A stretch of DNA of 64,000 nucleotides from Volutella citrinella (lineage: Eukaryota > Ascomycota > Sordariomycetes > Hypocreales > Nectriaceae), in the NCBI GenBank assembly GCA_034401135.1, contig JAWZSP010000007.1, positions 3,286,001-3,350,000 of the forward strand, read 5' to 3'. A program made the translations under genes and the position numbers. The notes beneath the pieces were generated by a model. It searched no databases and was not told the DNA's origin. It worked only from the letters and a program-made list of their open reading frames with translations. Of the stretch, positions 43,113 through 53,384 are shown in pieces (positions within the stretch are counted from its first letter, which is position 1; each line of letters starts with the position of its first letter).

Positions 43113-43861
43113 TCAGGACGCCAGAATGGCTTGCTTTGTTCGCTCGGGCTCGGGCTCGCCCTCTTCCTCTGCCGCAACGGGGCGCTTGACTGCCGGGAGC
43201 TGCGTGTCCGGCACAGCTGGGAGCTTCTGGTCCTCGGTCGTTGCGAGTTCGGCCTCGAGGGCGGCGAGTTCGTCTTCGACCTCCTCCTCGTCTTGGTTGG
43301 ATATGCGACCTCCCAGCATGTCGCTGACTTCCTGTGAATCGTTAGCGAAGGCGATGTAAAGTTGGATATGTCTGCACCGTGATACCTGCTGGTATGCGAT
43401 CGCGTCCGCCGTCTCTCCCATGAGTTTCTCCACATGCTCGATACCACCCATCTCGGCGTGGATCTCCTTGAGCACCTTTGTGCCTTGTTGTAGACCGAAA
43501 ACAACGTCCTTCTGGATAAGCGCAAATTCAACATTGGACGTCAGTTTCTCTAGCTGCTCAAGCTGGGCATCCGTTTTCGCGAGTAATGTCTCCTGGTATT
43601 TCTTGCGGCGCAGGGCCAGCAGGGCACGCTGCTTGTCCCCCTTGGCTAGCATCTGGCGGGCAATGTCGGTCTCCTTATCGGTAAGGACTGTTATGCGGCG
43701 TTGGTATTGGTGTAGCCTATCGCGTTGGATCTTCATATCCAAGATGGCCCTGGCGATAGCGGATTAGTCGAGGGATGGCGAGGGGGAGGGGACCGGCTCG
43801 CGTGAGCCAAAGGGGAGCCGTACTTGTCTTGGGAAGTGACTTTACTTGTGTTGCCACCCAT
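43113..43861 (-). CDS. VPS20: ESCRT-III subunit Vps20 (CHMP6)
   Basis: Three exons (5' to 3'), 43861-43824, 43749-43386 and 43331-43113, give 206 residues. The N-terminus MGGNTSKV matches the N-myristoylation signal typical of Vps20/CHMP6. The Snf7 domain follows, with a basic first helical part (MKIQRDRLHQYQRRI), a long coiled coil, ALLALRRKKYQE, and an acidic C-terminus from about residue 150 (EEEVEDELAALEAEL), where the regulatory helix and the Vps4-binding motif lie. Vps20 links ESCRT-II to Snf7 filaments on endosomes and is needed to form multivesicular bodies. The short exon 1 carries the myristoylation site, so the model depends on it. Confidence 0.92.
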
Positions 43862-44733
43862 GGTGGAAAGTGCGCCGGCGAGTCTGTGCGGCGGAGTGGG
43901 ATTCTGGCGGTGATATGGCGGTGGAAGGCTGGGATTGAGGTTGTCTAATCTGGCGCGGAAGCGACTGTCACGAGGCAGATCGTCATCGACCCGCGGCGGG
44001 CTGGCGCAGGAGCTTTATCGATAAGCCCCGCCAGTTTCGGGAGGTGGGTAGCGTGCGGCGTGCGGTGTGGTGTGCACATGCCAGCCAAGATCCGCACATG
44101 GTTAGCACTACTTTAGACCATCACTGCCTTGTGTTCGAGTGATCCGTTGTTGGTCCACCCTCCACAGTCTTTTCCGTACATCCTTGCATCAAACATAGTA
44201 GCTCAGCAACGGATTAGGCACCTGTGAGGACGCGGTTTTAAGTTTCTGCATCTATCAATGTTCATTGTGACTCATTGAACCACCTCTGTAGTCGAGAATC
44301 AAGATATCGCATACATCTGTGGTGTCTTTTTCGATCTTCGACACGCCCCACTTTTGGCTGTAGCGCATACTCAGTAGTCACAAGGGTATTCGTAACGTCG
44401 CATATATAAACTAAATAATGACAAATAAATCAGTCAAAACCGTTAGGAAAATTAAATATGACCTTTCCTAAGCCTACCAGAACCTTAAGTAGCCTAATAC
44501 GCCCAAAAACGAGGTTTCCCCCGAGTCTCAGGTTGTTGCTCATGCCTTTGAGAAAGGCCCGATATCACGTGACATAGATGCCCCTCCAGGAAAACGGTTT
44601 TTGACCAAGAACTCCGAACCAGAGATCTCAGACTCGCGTCAATCGGCTGCTTGAGGCCCCCAATTCCCACCTCTATCGACCGCTACCTAGCCCAATGCTC
44701 CTGGGCAGCAGTACAGTGGCCTCGTAACCCAGA
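43862..44733. other. Divergent promoter region, Vps20 / Rix7-like
   Basis: About 870 bp. The stretch 44395-44520 is much more AT-rich than its surroundings and contains atatataaac near 44401. It may hold promoter elements of the ATPase gene. No gene is seen. Confidence 0.5.
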
Positions 44734-47004
44734 ATGAGCACACACAAGCGGCCACTCCCAAGGCTACGACCAGGCTTGGATCACGATGTATACCAGATTC
44801 TCCTCAAGCTCGAGGACACCGTCAATGATGGCAGGCCCTTCAAGACCGTCTCCGCCGTGTACGATGCCATAAAGCGATCAAACTCCAGCCTCAGCCGACA
44901 AAAGAAGCGCCCCCTCGAAGACTCAATCGACCGCGCCATGGTGTTGCGCAAGGCCGAACTTGCCGACGACGAAGACTCCGATGCCGCCATTGAAGACGCA
45001 CAGCCCGCGCCGACGAACCCCCAAGACGAACGATTTCTGCTCAACAGGCAGTTGACAAAGCTCTGGAACACCGACCCCGTCGAGCCGGCGCAAGACACGA
45101 GCGAGAAGAGGGCTTCCAAGAAGCGCCGCGTACAAGAGCCAGCGGAGGAGAACGCCAGTGGTACTACCACCGTGGCCACGACACCTGCTCCGGCCGACGG
45201 AAAGCTCGCTGCTAATGGCATCCAAGCTGCCGAAACGTCGGGCAAGACAACACTAAAGAAGTCGCAAAAGTCAGCCCGGTACAATGTCGAACAACCAGGG
45301 GAGAAAGTTCGCCTTGCCGGGATTGAGGATGTTTTGGAAGCTCTTCTCGACGATAACGAGTGTGCCCTCACAGACCCAGAACTATACGCTCACGATGGCT
45401 TTCGTCGCACCAAGGGTGTGGTACTCTCCGGCCCCGCGGGTACTGGCAAGAGGTCATTAGTCCGATTGCTTGCGTCCAAGATTGGCGTACCGCTCATCGA
45501 CTTAACACCTTGTTTCGAAGACGCGGAGCGCATGCCAAAGAGCCTTAATGACGCTTTTGAGGAGGCGACACGTATTGCTCCGTGCATCATCTTGATTGAG
45601 AATTTAGAAAAGTACATGGCAAAGCCAAGTGGAAGTAGCCATGTGGAATCCCAAGGGCAAGCCGTCGCCAATTTCAGCCGCCAAATGAACAAGCTTAATG
45701 AGCAACTTCTCAACGATGCCCACATCTTAGTAATGGCGACGACATCAAAAATTACGGAAGTGGACCCGGATATTCTCATGATGGGATACTTGGAGAGTGT
45801 CACGCAAGTGAGAGTCCCGGATCCGCGAGCTCGAGAAGAGATCTTCAAGCTCTTGACACAGGGCAACACGCTCGCAGAAGATGTGGACTTTGCCGAGCTG
45901 GCCCGGATGACGCATAACTTTGTCGGTGCAGATATCCTCAACGTCGTAACGAAGGCAGGAATTGTTGCCGTGCGTCGTCTCAGAAATCGAAGAAAGGCTC
46001 AAGGATTATTGGCCTCCAACGGACTGCCAGCACCCTCAACGGAAACGAGAGATATTGCGACTGATCCTGGCTCGGTTCTTCCTCATTCTGCTGGCCCTCT
46101 TTTCCAAGACGACTTCAAGGATGCCATCCAGTGCACTGTGCCATCTCTCCGTAAGGAAGGATTTTCCACCGTCCCCGAGATCACTTGGGACCAGGTCGGC
46201 GCCTTACACGACGTCCGCAGACAACTCGAGTTGTCCATCATCGGACGTATTAAAAATCCCACGAAATATGCAAAAATGGGACTCAAGCTAGAGGCCGGCT
46301 GTCTGCTCTGGGGTCCCCCTGGGTGCGGCAAAACTCTCGTGGCTCAGGCCGTTGCGAACCAGGCACAAGCCAGTTTCATATTGATCAACGGGCCCGAGCT
46401 ACTAAATAAGTACGTGGGAGAGTCGGAGCGCTCTGTCCGCGAGTTGTTCAACCGCGCTCGCTCATCAACACCATGTATCCTCTTCTTTGACGAGATCGAC
46501 TCACTGGCGCCCAACCGTAACTCGTCAACGACGGATGCCGGAACTCGCATTGTCAACGCGCTCCTATCAGAGCTCGATGGCGCCAACGACCGCGCGGGTG
46601 TCTACGTCATTGGCACAACCAACCGGCCAGACATGATCGACCCTGCTGTGCTACGACCCGGTCGACTGAATGTGCAACTGTTCCTCGACCTGCCCACGCC
46701 AACAGAGCGCGTTGAAATCCTGCAGGCCATCTACCGCACAAGGCACCTCGAATACCAGCCCGAGGAACTTGCCCGCCTTGAGAAGGTTGCCTTGGACACG
46801 CGATGCAACGACTTCAGTGGTGCCGACATGAGCGGGCTACACACCAAGGCTGGAGAGGCTGGCATCATGAGGATGATGAACTCAGAAGATGAGGTCGAGC
46901 AGATCATTGAGGCCGACTGGGAGATAGCGCTGGCCGAGACTGTCCGGAGCGTCAAGAATCCAGAGGCGTATCGTCGGCTCAAGAAGGCGATAGGGAGGGA
47001 TTGA
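44734..47004 (+). CDS. Rix7/NVL-like double AAA ATPase with degenerate first ATPase module
   Basis: A single exon of 756 residues. The N-terminus (LDHDVYQILLKLE, then SAVYDAIKRSNSSLSRQKKRPLEDSI) is that of Rix7/NVL, the ATPase that strips factors from pre-60S ribosomes. The second module is intact: Walker A GPPGCGKT at about 527, Walker B CILFFDEID at about 580, NRPDMIDPAVLRPGRL. The first is not: Walker A reads GPAGTGKRS (Arg for the usual Ser/Thr after Lys, about 233), Walker B reads CIILIENLEKY without the Asp-Glu pair (about 284), and the following arginine-finger region is not recognisable. In canonical Rix7 both modules bind ATP. This is therefore a strongly diverged Rix7 or, more likely, a paralogue; whether another Rix7 exists elsewhere in the genome cannot be seen here. 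Lack of introns is also notable. Confidence 0.85.
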   Translation: MSTHKRPLPRLRPGLDHDVYQILLKLEDTVNDGRPFKTVSAVYDAIKRSNSSLSRQKKRPLEDSIDRAMVLRKAELADDEDSDAAIEDAQPAPTNPQDERFLLNRQLTKLWNTDPVEPAQDTSEKRASKKRRVQEPAEENASGTTTVATTPAPADGKLAANGIQAAETSGKTTLKKSQKSARYNVEQPGEKVRLAGIEDVLEALLDDNECALTDPELYAHDGFRRTKGVVLSGPAGTGKRSLVRLLASKIGVPLIDLTPCFEDAERMPKSLNDAFEEATRIAPCIILIENLEKYMAKPSGSSHVESQGQAVANFSRQMNKLNEQLLNDAHILVMATTSKITEVDPDILMMGYLESVTQVRVPDPRAREEIFKLLTQGNTLAEDVDFAELARMTHNFVGADILNVVTKAGIVAVRRLRNRRKAQGLLASNGLPAPSTETRDIATDPGSVLPHSAGPLFQDDFKDAIQCTVPSLRKEGFSTVPEITWDQVGALHDVRRQLELSIIGRIKNPTKYAKMGLKLEAGCLLWGPPGCGKTLVAQAVANQAQASFILINGPELLNKYVGESERSVRELFNRARSSTPCILFFDEIDSLAPNRNSSTTDAGTRIVNALLSELDGANDRAGVYVIGTTNRPDMIDPAVLRPGRLNVQLFLDLPTPTERVEILQAIYRTRHLEYQPEELARLEKVALDTRCNDFSGADMSGLHTKAGEAGIMRMMNSEDEVEQIIEADWEIALAETVRSVKNPEAYRRLKKAIGRD

Positions 47005-47367
47005 GAAAAGGCGTTGTTGGCCGGATCAGTGAATCATCCGAGGCCCTTACCCCTACGACTTACCCCTAAGACCTAATAGATTCCAAGGGTTAGTAGATAA
47101 CACAATAGACTTGCTCAATATTGCGGAAGCAGTGTCATGGACTGGCACTGGCGCTGTTGCCAAATGGCAGGCAGGCGTTTAGACTGGAGGATACCATTAT
47201 ACCCAAGAAGAAACATGACGATTTGAATTAATCTTTTCACGCTTTCAACGGAGAGCTATCGGCGAGACGAAGAAGCGTAGGGATAAGTGCTTTACTACTC
47301 TATATCATGAGATGATCTACCTCGACACTAAAAGAAACGAGTCCACTCCAGACCTGGCTAGACCTGG
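47005..47367. other. Convergent intergenic region
   Basis: About 360 bp, AT-richer than the flanking genes, between the 3' ends of the Rix7-like and NmrA-like genes. No gene is seen. A duplicated 10-mer, gacctggcta, at 47351-47370 touches the 3' end of the NmrA-like gene. Confidence 0.5.
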
Positions 47368-48291
47368 CTAGACAGACGCAAGAGCCTCCATGAGCTCCGC
47401 CTTGTCCCTCTTCAGCCCATCCTCGAGCGACGTGAACGGGATGCCAAACTTGGCCTGCACGTCCTTTGCGCCCGCCTCCACGCCGCTGATATCCTTGGAG
47501 TTTGACCAGAGATGGAACTTCTGCGTCCACACGGTGGCCTTTGCTGCCTCGACTTCCTCCGGGGTCCGCCTTCTGATGCTGATTTGCTTGCCGCTGACAC
47601 GGGTGATGATATCGGCGATGTTCTGGGGCGTCAGGTTCTCGTACGAGAGCTCAATCTCCTGGCCGCCAAACTTGGACGGGTCCTGGAGGGCCGCGGCGGC
47701 GTACTGGCCAATGTCGCTCGCGTCGGTGTGGACCATGCCGGCCCCGTCGTTGTACGCGTGATCCATCACCCCGTTCTTTGGGAGGTTGGGGTAGTTGGAG
47801 TGGACGTGAGGGGCGAGGTAGTCGAAGTGGATGTAGCCCGGCCGGAGGATCGTGTATGCCTCGAGGCCGGCTTCCCTGACCACGACCTCGACCTCGGCCT
47901 TGGAGGAGAAGTAACCGTAGAGACCTGTTTCTTTGGTGATGTCGTCGTCCCACATGGGCTTGTCGCCAGCCCAGACAGAGGTGGTGACAACGACGGATTT
48001 GACGCCAGCCGCCTTGCAGGCTTGGGTGACGGTCTTGGCCTGCTGGGTTTCGACGCCGGGGATGGGGAAGGTGTTGAGGAAGACGCCCTGGCAGCCCTGT
48101 GCGGCCTTGAAGACGTCGTCGTAGTTGAGGCTGTCGGCCTGGAACACGGTGACTCCAGGGCTCTCTAGGAGCTTGGGGATCTTCTTGGGGTCGCGGACGG
48201 CGGCGTGGACCTTGGCACCAGCAGCCAGAAGGTGCCGGATGACCCACTGGCTCTGCTTGCCGGTGGCCTGGGTAACGAGGTAGGTAGCCAT
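47368..48291 (-). CDS. NmrA-like NAD(P)-binding protein
   Basis: A single exon of 307 residues. The first ATG is at 48291; the frame continues upstream only through the leader repeat without ATG before the protein. It is an atypical short-chain dehydrogenase fold: YLVTQATGKQSQWVIRHLLAAGAKVHAAVRD is the dinucleotide-binding start, in which the usual GxxGxxG is reduced to TGKQSQ; then GVFLNTFP, SVVVTTSVW, ETGLYGYFSSKAEVE and YTILRPGYIHFDYL. NmrA-like proteins either sense the NAD(P) redox state to control transcription factors or are reductases; the missing Tyr-x3-Lys site in its exact form favours a non-classical role. The leader carries a 22-bp tandem repeat. Confidence 0.85.
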   Translation of the reverse strand: MATYLVTQATGKQSQWVIRHLLAAGAKVHAAVRDPKKIPKLLESPGVTVFQADSLNYDDVFKAAQGCQGVFLNTFPIPGVETQQAKTVTQACKAAGVKSVVVTTSVWAGDKPMWDDDITKETGLYGYFSSKAEVEVVVREAGLEAYTILRPGYIHFDYLAPHVHSNYPNLPKNGVMDHAYNDGAGMVHTDASDIGQYAAAALQDPSKFGGQEIELSYENLTPQNIADIITRVSGKQISIRRRTPEEVEAAKATVWTQKFHLWSNSKDISGVEAGAKDVQAKFGIPFTSLEDGLKRDKAELMEALASV

Positions 48292-48320
48292 TGCGATGAA
48301 GGAGCTGTGCTTGGTGTTGG

Positions 48321-48411
48321 TTGTGTTGAAGCGGAGGATGTTGTGTGTTGAAGTGCAAGATGTTGTGTGTTGAAGTGGAGGATGTTGTGTGTTGAAGTAG
48401 ATGTTGTGTTG
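48321..48411 (-). repeat. 22-bp tandem repeat in the leader of the NmrA-like gene
   Basis: Imperfect units of 22 bp, consensus tgttgtgtgttgaagtggagga on the plus strand split here as tgttgtgtgttg + aagtggagga. Full copies lie at 48339-48360 and 48361-48382, partial ones at 48321-48338 and 48383-48411. The array starts 30 bp upstream of the ATG, between it and a TATA-like element near 48460, so it should lie in the 5' UTR. Confidence 0.85.
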
Positions 48412-48458
48412 TATTGTGGTGAGTGATGTCCAGTTCTTCATCGAGGACGACGCTCGTA

Positions 48459-48466
48459 CTTATAAT
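48459..48466 (-). promoter_or_regulatory. TATA-like element of the NmrA-like gene
   Basis: The minus strand reads GATTATAAG about 170 bp upstream of the ATG, upstream of the leader repeat. Confidence 0.4.
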
Positions 48467-49030
48467 CTTCCAACAGCACGCAAAGCCGTCCCCCCTCCAT
48501 TTCCAGATTTCTAATCATCTCAATAGAATCCATCCTTGACGTCGTTTCATTTCAAATCGGCACGGTTACAGCCCCGGGGTTAACTAGTTATCTACGCTGT
48601 CGTGCAGGACAGGGGGGGCGCAACTGGTCGCAGCGAAAACCTATGCGAAGACCGAGGGGAACCACCCCATTGGCTACGGACTTGTCCGGGCTTGGTGGAA
48701 ATAAGGTCGCCTGTCCGATTCGTGCCCCACAGACGGTATCTTTGTGCGAGGCCCCACGGCACGGGCAGGGGATCGATCTGCACATGATCTGACAGGATGA
48801 GTGAGCCCCGCACATGTCATCTTTTTGCGAGTCGGAGACGCCAAGACAGGCGGCTCAGTGTATTGGCTGTGCGACATGAATCAACAAATCTTGGTAATGC
48901 GATGTTTGGTCGCTATGAGTCGGAGTTAGCGGACAGCTACCCTGGCTGCAAAGACTGAAATCGAAAGCATCAAAGGAATCCTCCAGCAAAAGAACAACAT
49001 TGCGCTTCTGTCCTGCCTCGGCCGACCATT
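48467..49030. other. Intergenic region
   Basis: About 560 bp between the NmrA-like promoter and the 3' end of the coiled-coil gene. Only short unrecognised frames are present. Confidence 0.5.
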
Positions 49031-50349
49031 CTACTTCTTCCAGCAAACGACCTGTGCCTTCTCCAGGACCCTCTCCTCACCGAGATGGTGGTGCCCTATG
49101 GTCAGTGCCCCAAACAATGTAAACGCAACAGTCCCTTCGACCTCGCCTCCTTGGGCCGACTCGTTGCCATAGACATCGGCAATCTCCTCCTTGTCGGCCA
49201 TGGACGCACCCGGGGTCAAAACCTGACACCGATATCCACTCTTGGACCTGCGCATGAGCATCTTGAGTTGGTATGCAGTTTGGCAGATGTTGACTATCTC
49301 CTTCTCCGCCGCTTTGATCTCCGAATCGGACGATCCACTTGCGATCAAGGGGCGAAAGAACTCGCAAACCTCCGTTGATGCGGCCTCGGCAGTCTTGTCC
49401 TGCCAGCCCAGTCGGTCGACGCACTTGATGGTCAGGACTCTCCAGTCAGCGACTCGCTCTTCGGACCCTACCATTGATCAGCTGATTTGAAACTCGAGTC
49501 TGCTCGGATGCTACGATGACATCTTACCCTCCAGTTTTGATAATGCATCCTCCAACATCCCCAGTTTAGCCTCGATGTCGTCGGGGTGGCCGTCAATGCC
49601 GAAACACTTGTACACAAATATCCAGCGGTTTATTAGCTGGAATAGCTCTGCCCTGAGCCGCTGCCTGCGCTCCTCGGCTGACAACTTCCTCCGCAGGTGC
49701 GAGAAGAAGGCCTCTTCCTGAGTCTGTTGAGCTTCGGAGGTGGCGGGAGGAGGAGGAGGAGTTGCGCTGAAGATCTTGTTCGAGGCCAGCCGCTGAATCT
49801 GCTGACGCAGGCGGGCGAAACCGTCCACCAGCTGCTGCTCCGTCACCTTCTGATCGCCGGCTGGGTCGAGGATGATATCTCTGAAATGTTCGTTGGTCTT
49901 CTGCAGATCCCGAATTTCGACCGTTGCGTCGGCCAGCCGTTTTCCCAATGCATCCACAGCCTCCATCTTCTTGAAACATTCACGATTCTGTTCCAAAGCC
50001 CGCCCCAGAAGATTCGCATTCTCATCTTCTGGGCTAGCTTGAGGGTGGTTTCCCGAGGCGTGAGCCTAAATTGCAGGAGTCAGCACATGATACCCAATCA
50101 GTCCTGCCTACTTACAGCTGTATCTCGTTGCTGCTGCTCTTGCATCGACTCATGAATTTCTCGGAGCCATCCCAAAGCCTGGCCAAAGCTAGTTTCCAAA
50201 AACGTACGAAGATCATCTTGGCTAGCACTGCGATCAGGGGGTGACGGATCAGTCATGTCGGTGCGCGTCGTGCTGTCGTCACGCGTCTTGGTCTTCCAGA
50301 ACCCTTTCGGGGACTTGAAGCACAAGAGAGAAGCGCCATATTTAGCCAT
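49031..50349 (-). CDS. Coiled-coil protein of unknown function
   Basis: Three exons (5' to 3'), 50349-50116, 50065-49528 and 49467-49031, give 402 residues. The phases close, and unspliced reading would stop soon after each donor. Residues 1-78 are polar. A coiled-coil region lies at about 95-170 (LGRALEQNRECFKKMEAVDALGKRLAD and KVTEQQLVDGFARLRQQIQRLA), then a proline run (PPPPPATS) and a helical region with RRKLSAEERRQRLRAELFQLINRWIF. The third exon has FRPLIASGSSDSEIKAAEKEIVNIC. No family was recognised. It is divergent from the HSPA12-like Hsp70 gene, 760 bp away, with a TATA-like element on its own side. Proteins of this type next to HSPA12-like genes are worth checking as a functional pair. 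Confidence 0.78.
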
Positions 50350-50442
50350 CGTTGGTGATAAAAGAAGTGGAAGTGTCGGTCAACGAGTGGGCGGCGAGGA
50401 AGTTGAGAGTAGGAACGTCCTTCTCAGCAGCCATCAGCAGTT

Positions 50443-50452
50443 CTATATATAA
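50443..50452 (-). promoter_or_regulatory. TATA-like element of the coiled-coil gene
   Basis: The sequence CCTTATATATAG on the minus strand lies about 95 bp upstream of the ATG at 50349. Confidence 0.5.
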
Positions 50453-51109
50453 GGTGGACTGCAGTGTGAGCCATTCAAACGCCCAGGCGGTTGATCTCAT
50501 GGCGCAGGTTTTGGAATCAAGCTACCCAGCCCGTTGGGGATGAAAACTGTCGGTGCTCTGAACAAACTATCACATGCGCTCACCCAGATGGCCGAGAGTT
50601 TGGACGGCCGGCTGGGCGGAAGTTGGACAATCATTTGCGGACTATCGGAGTTTTGACGGTTATGTGCTGAACTGCAGTATGGCGTTTGCTAGGTTGCAGT
50701 TTTTCCGGTTGCGGGTTACGGGAGCTTGCTTGGTTGTTGGAGTTTTGACGGGAGTTTACACATTCGTGAGGCAAGTCGCTCGTTTGGTCGCTTATCTTCG
50801 TGTTTCATTGGTTAGTAAGAGTTGCTTCGGGAAAGGCGCAGCCAGTGTTTGTGAAAGGCAAGCCGGCAGAACAATCGTCGCAACTGCAACTGCCCATTAT
50901 CCCTTGTTTGGATGGCAAGGTTGACAATTCACCCAAATAGAGCATTCATCCTCCCGACCATCAACATCTTCTTCCAGATTCCCCTCATCCACCCCCTCTT
51001 CTTCATCTCACTCATCATCAACACCAAAACAAACGCGCACAACTTGTCACTCATTCACCATTCAAGCAATCTCTGCGAAGACTCTCCGGGATCACTTGTT
51101 GAATCTGCG
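50453..51109. other. Divergent promoter region
   Basis: The rest of the region between the coiled-coil and Hsp70-like genes. From about 50950 the plus strand becomes rich in C, T and A with many tcatc units, a typical leader for the Hsp70-like gene. No gene is seen. Confidence 0.5.
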
Positions 51110-53327
51110 ATGGCGTCTTCACCCACCAAGCCCACGCTTGAGAAGGAAAGACTCATCATCGCCCTTGATTTCGGAACTACCTTCTCTGGCATCGCTTACT
51201 GCTTTGCAAACCAGCGGGATGCAAAGCCCACAGCAGTGGTTGACTGGCCAGGTTAGTTCAACAGAGGCACGCCAACTTGGCTAGCTCTGATTGACGACAT
51301 TCTGCAGGAGCCCGTGGGCTATCGGCGCCCAAAATCCCGACCGTAATCAGATACAATGAGGACGGCGGGTTCGATTGGGGGGCTTCCGTCAATTCCACGG
51401 CGGGCAAAAGCATCGTCGGTATCAAGCTGCTCCTGGACGAGAGTCAGGCACGGCCCATGTACCTTCCCCAGGGACAGTTGAAGGCGGATCGAAGAGCGCT
51501 GCCAAAGACGCCAATTTTGGTTGCCGCGGACTTTATCGGCGCCATCTACACCCATGCCCTTTCAGAGATTTCCAAGACGGTCCCCAAGGAATACATGTCG
51601 CTGTGTGAGAAAGAATACGTTCTTTCTGGTGAGATGGCCACACTCCTTTGAGCCCTCGCGTCCCTAACCGGTGCTGCAGTTCCGGCTTTATGGTCTGACA
51701 AGGCGAAGAATGCTACCGTTCAGGTATGCCTCCTCCCCGTCCTGGGCCACGCAAGCTGATCATCTTTACCGTCCAGGTCGCGAAACTTGCGGGCATTTCA
51801 CCAGTGACCCTAATCAAAGAACCGGAGGCTGCAGCCCTGTACACGATGAAGACCTTGGATTTTACCTCCAAGCCTGGAGATGTCTTCATCATATGTGATG
51901 CCGGTGGTGGCACCGTCGACCTAATATCATACGAGGTCGAGGCGATTAGCCCAGCTCTCTTGGTAAAGGAACTTGTTCCTGGGACAGGTAAGTGGAGTGG
52001 CGCCTAAATGGGTGTGTAGTTGACGTGATTTCAGGCGGCATGGCCGGTTCTCTCGGTCTCAACCAAAGGTTTAGAGAAGCGGTGGCGGAGCTTGTTGGTG
52101 ACGAACAATGGTACGCATTGAAAGGGAGCAAGGCTTATGCTCTTGCCGAGAAGCAGTTTGAACGCGAGGTCAAGAAAGCATTCCGGGGAGAGTTTGACGA
52201 GGAATACTATATCAACTTCCCGATGGCAAACTTGGACGACGATGCAGAAAATTATCTCGAGTCTTCTACTTGGAGGATGACTGGGTATGCCATGCTGCTT
52301 CCGCGATTTCATGTCGAGGACTGATAAGAAACAGAAACGATGTCAAAGACATCTTTGATCCGCTGGTTAAAGACATTCTAAGACTGATCGACAATCAGGT
52401 CAAGTCGGTGGCAAAGAAAAAGCCTAAGCAAAGCATCGTCGTAAGTCATATGATGCCTTGGAGCTGTTCATCTTACTGATTGCTAAGGGAATCATGCTCG
52501 TTGGCGGATTCGGCAGCAGCCAGTATCTCAAGAGTCGAGTCGACAGAGCGCAGCCGGATATCCAAGTTCTCCAACCAAACGATGCTTGGGCCGCAATTGT
52601 AAAGTATGTGCAGGCAGCAATCGCTGCCCATCCGCCAGCAGGGTGACGAAACTGACTCTGGTTGTAGAGGTGCGGCTCTTTCCAAGCTCTCGCAGTCGGC
52701 AAGGGTCACCAGTGCTTCGGCGACTCGTCACTATGGAGTCAGTGCGCATTGGTTATTTGAACCGGAGGACCAAGGGCAGCCCATGCGACTAAATCGGGAC
52801 TTCGACTGGGTTGTTGAGCGAGTTCGTCTGCCTTGATCCACACTGTTACAGCCCTTACTGATTCTGTAGATGACGTGGTACATCAAAATTGGCGATGACC
52901 TTCGGAGAGACAAGACGATCAAAATTCCCTTCTTCAGGTCACTTGATGATGAGTTCAAAGACGACGATCTGTTGTTCACCTGTCGACTTTACGAATGTGA
53001 GGATAGGTAAGGCAAGCAGCAGCCTGGAATTGGATGTAGAGCTAACCAGGGCTAGCATCGCCCCGCGCTACCCTTCAGCTGGCAAGCAGCTTGGGTTGAA
53101 CTGCAAGATGGTCGCCGACCTGCGGCGCCTACCACGTTCAAAGTTTACCAAGAAGTTCAGTGAGTCACGCCACCATTATCATCGTTGTATATGAAGAGGA
53201 GCTGACTCGAAGGCAGACGGATTTGGAGAGTATTAGTACGTCACTCCCTCGGGGCTGGCAAAGTCCGCATATGTTAACACGGAGAACCAGCTACAGGATC
53301 TATTACGACTTGGTCGTCTCCATCTAG
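51110..53327 (+). CDS. HSPA12-like Hsp70 ATPase-domain protein
   Basis: Twelve exons: 51110-51251, 51308-51628, 51680-51723, 51777-51987, 52035-52284, 52335-52440, 52488-52603, 52668-52821, 52870-53006, 53056-53159, 53217-53235 and 53291-53327; 546 residues. The actin/Hsp70 ATPase marks are LIIALDFGTTFSGIAY (phosphate 1), FIICDAGGGTVDLISYEV (phosphate 2) and GIMLVGGFGSSQYLK (adenosine). EPEAAALYTM lies between the first two. The C-terminal part after about residue 400 is not an Hsp70 peptide-binding domain, which is the layout of HSPA12-like proteins expanded in fungi. The last three introns are less certain than the others. The model ends at TAG 53325-53327, but the same frame continues for 18 coherent codons to TAG 53382-53384 (see findings). 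Function is unknown; relatives are proposed to act in stress or recognition. Confidence 0.82.
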
Positions 53328-53384
53328 ACGGCAGCAATGACCTTTTCGCTGGAGGTGGATGGCGAGGAATTTGGCCAAGTGTAG

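Noticed and set aside
47512..48168. 218-codon plus-strand frame opposite the NmrA-like gene
   Set aside because: It is an antisense shadow; Val/Gly/Asp-rich without domain features.
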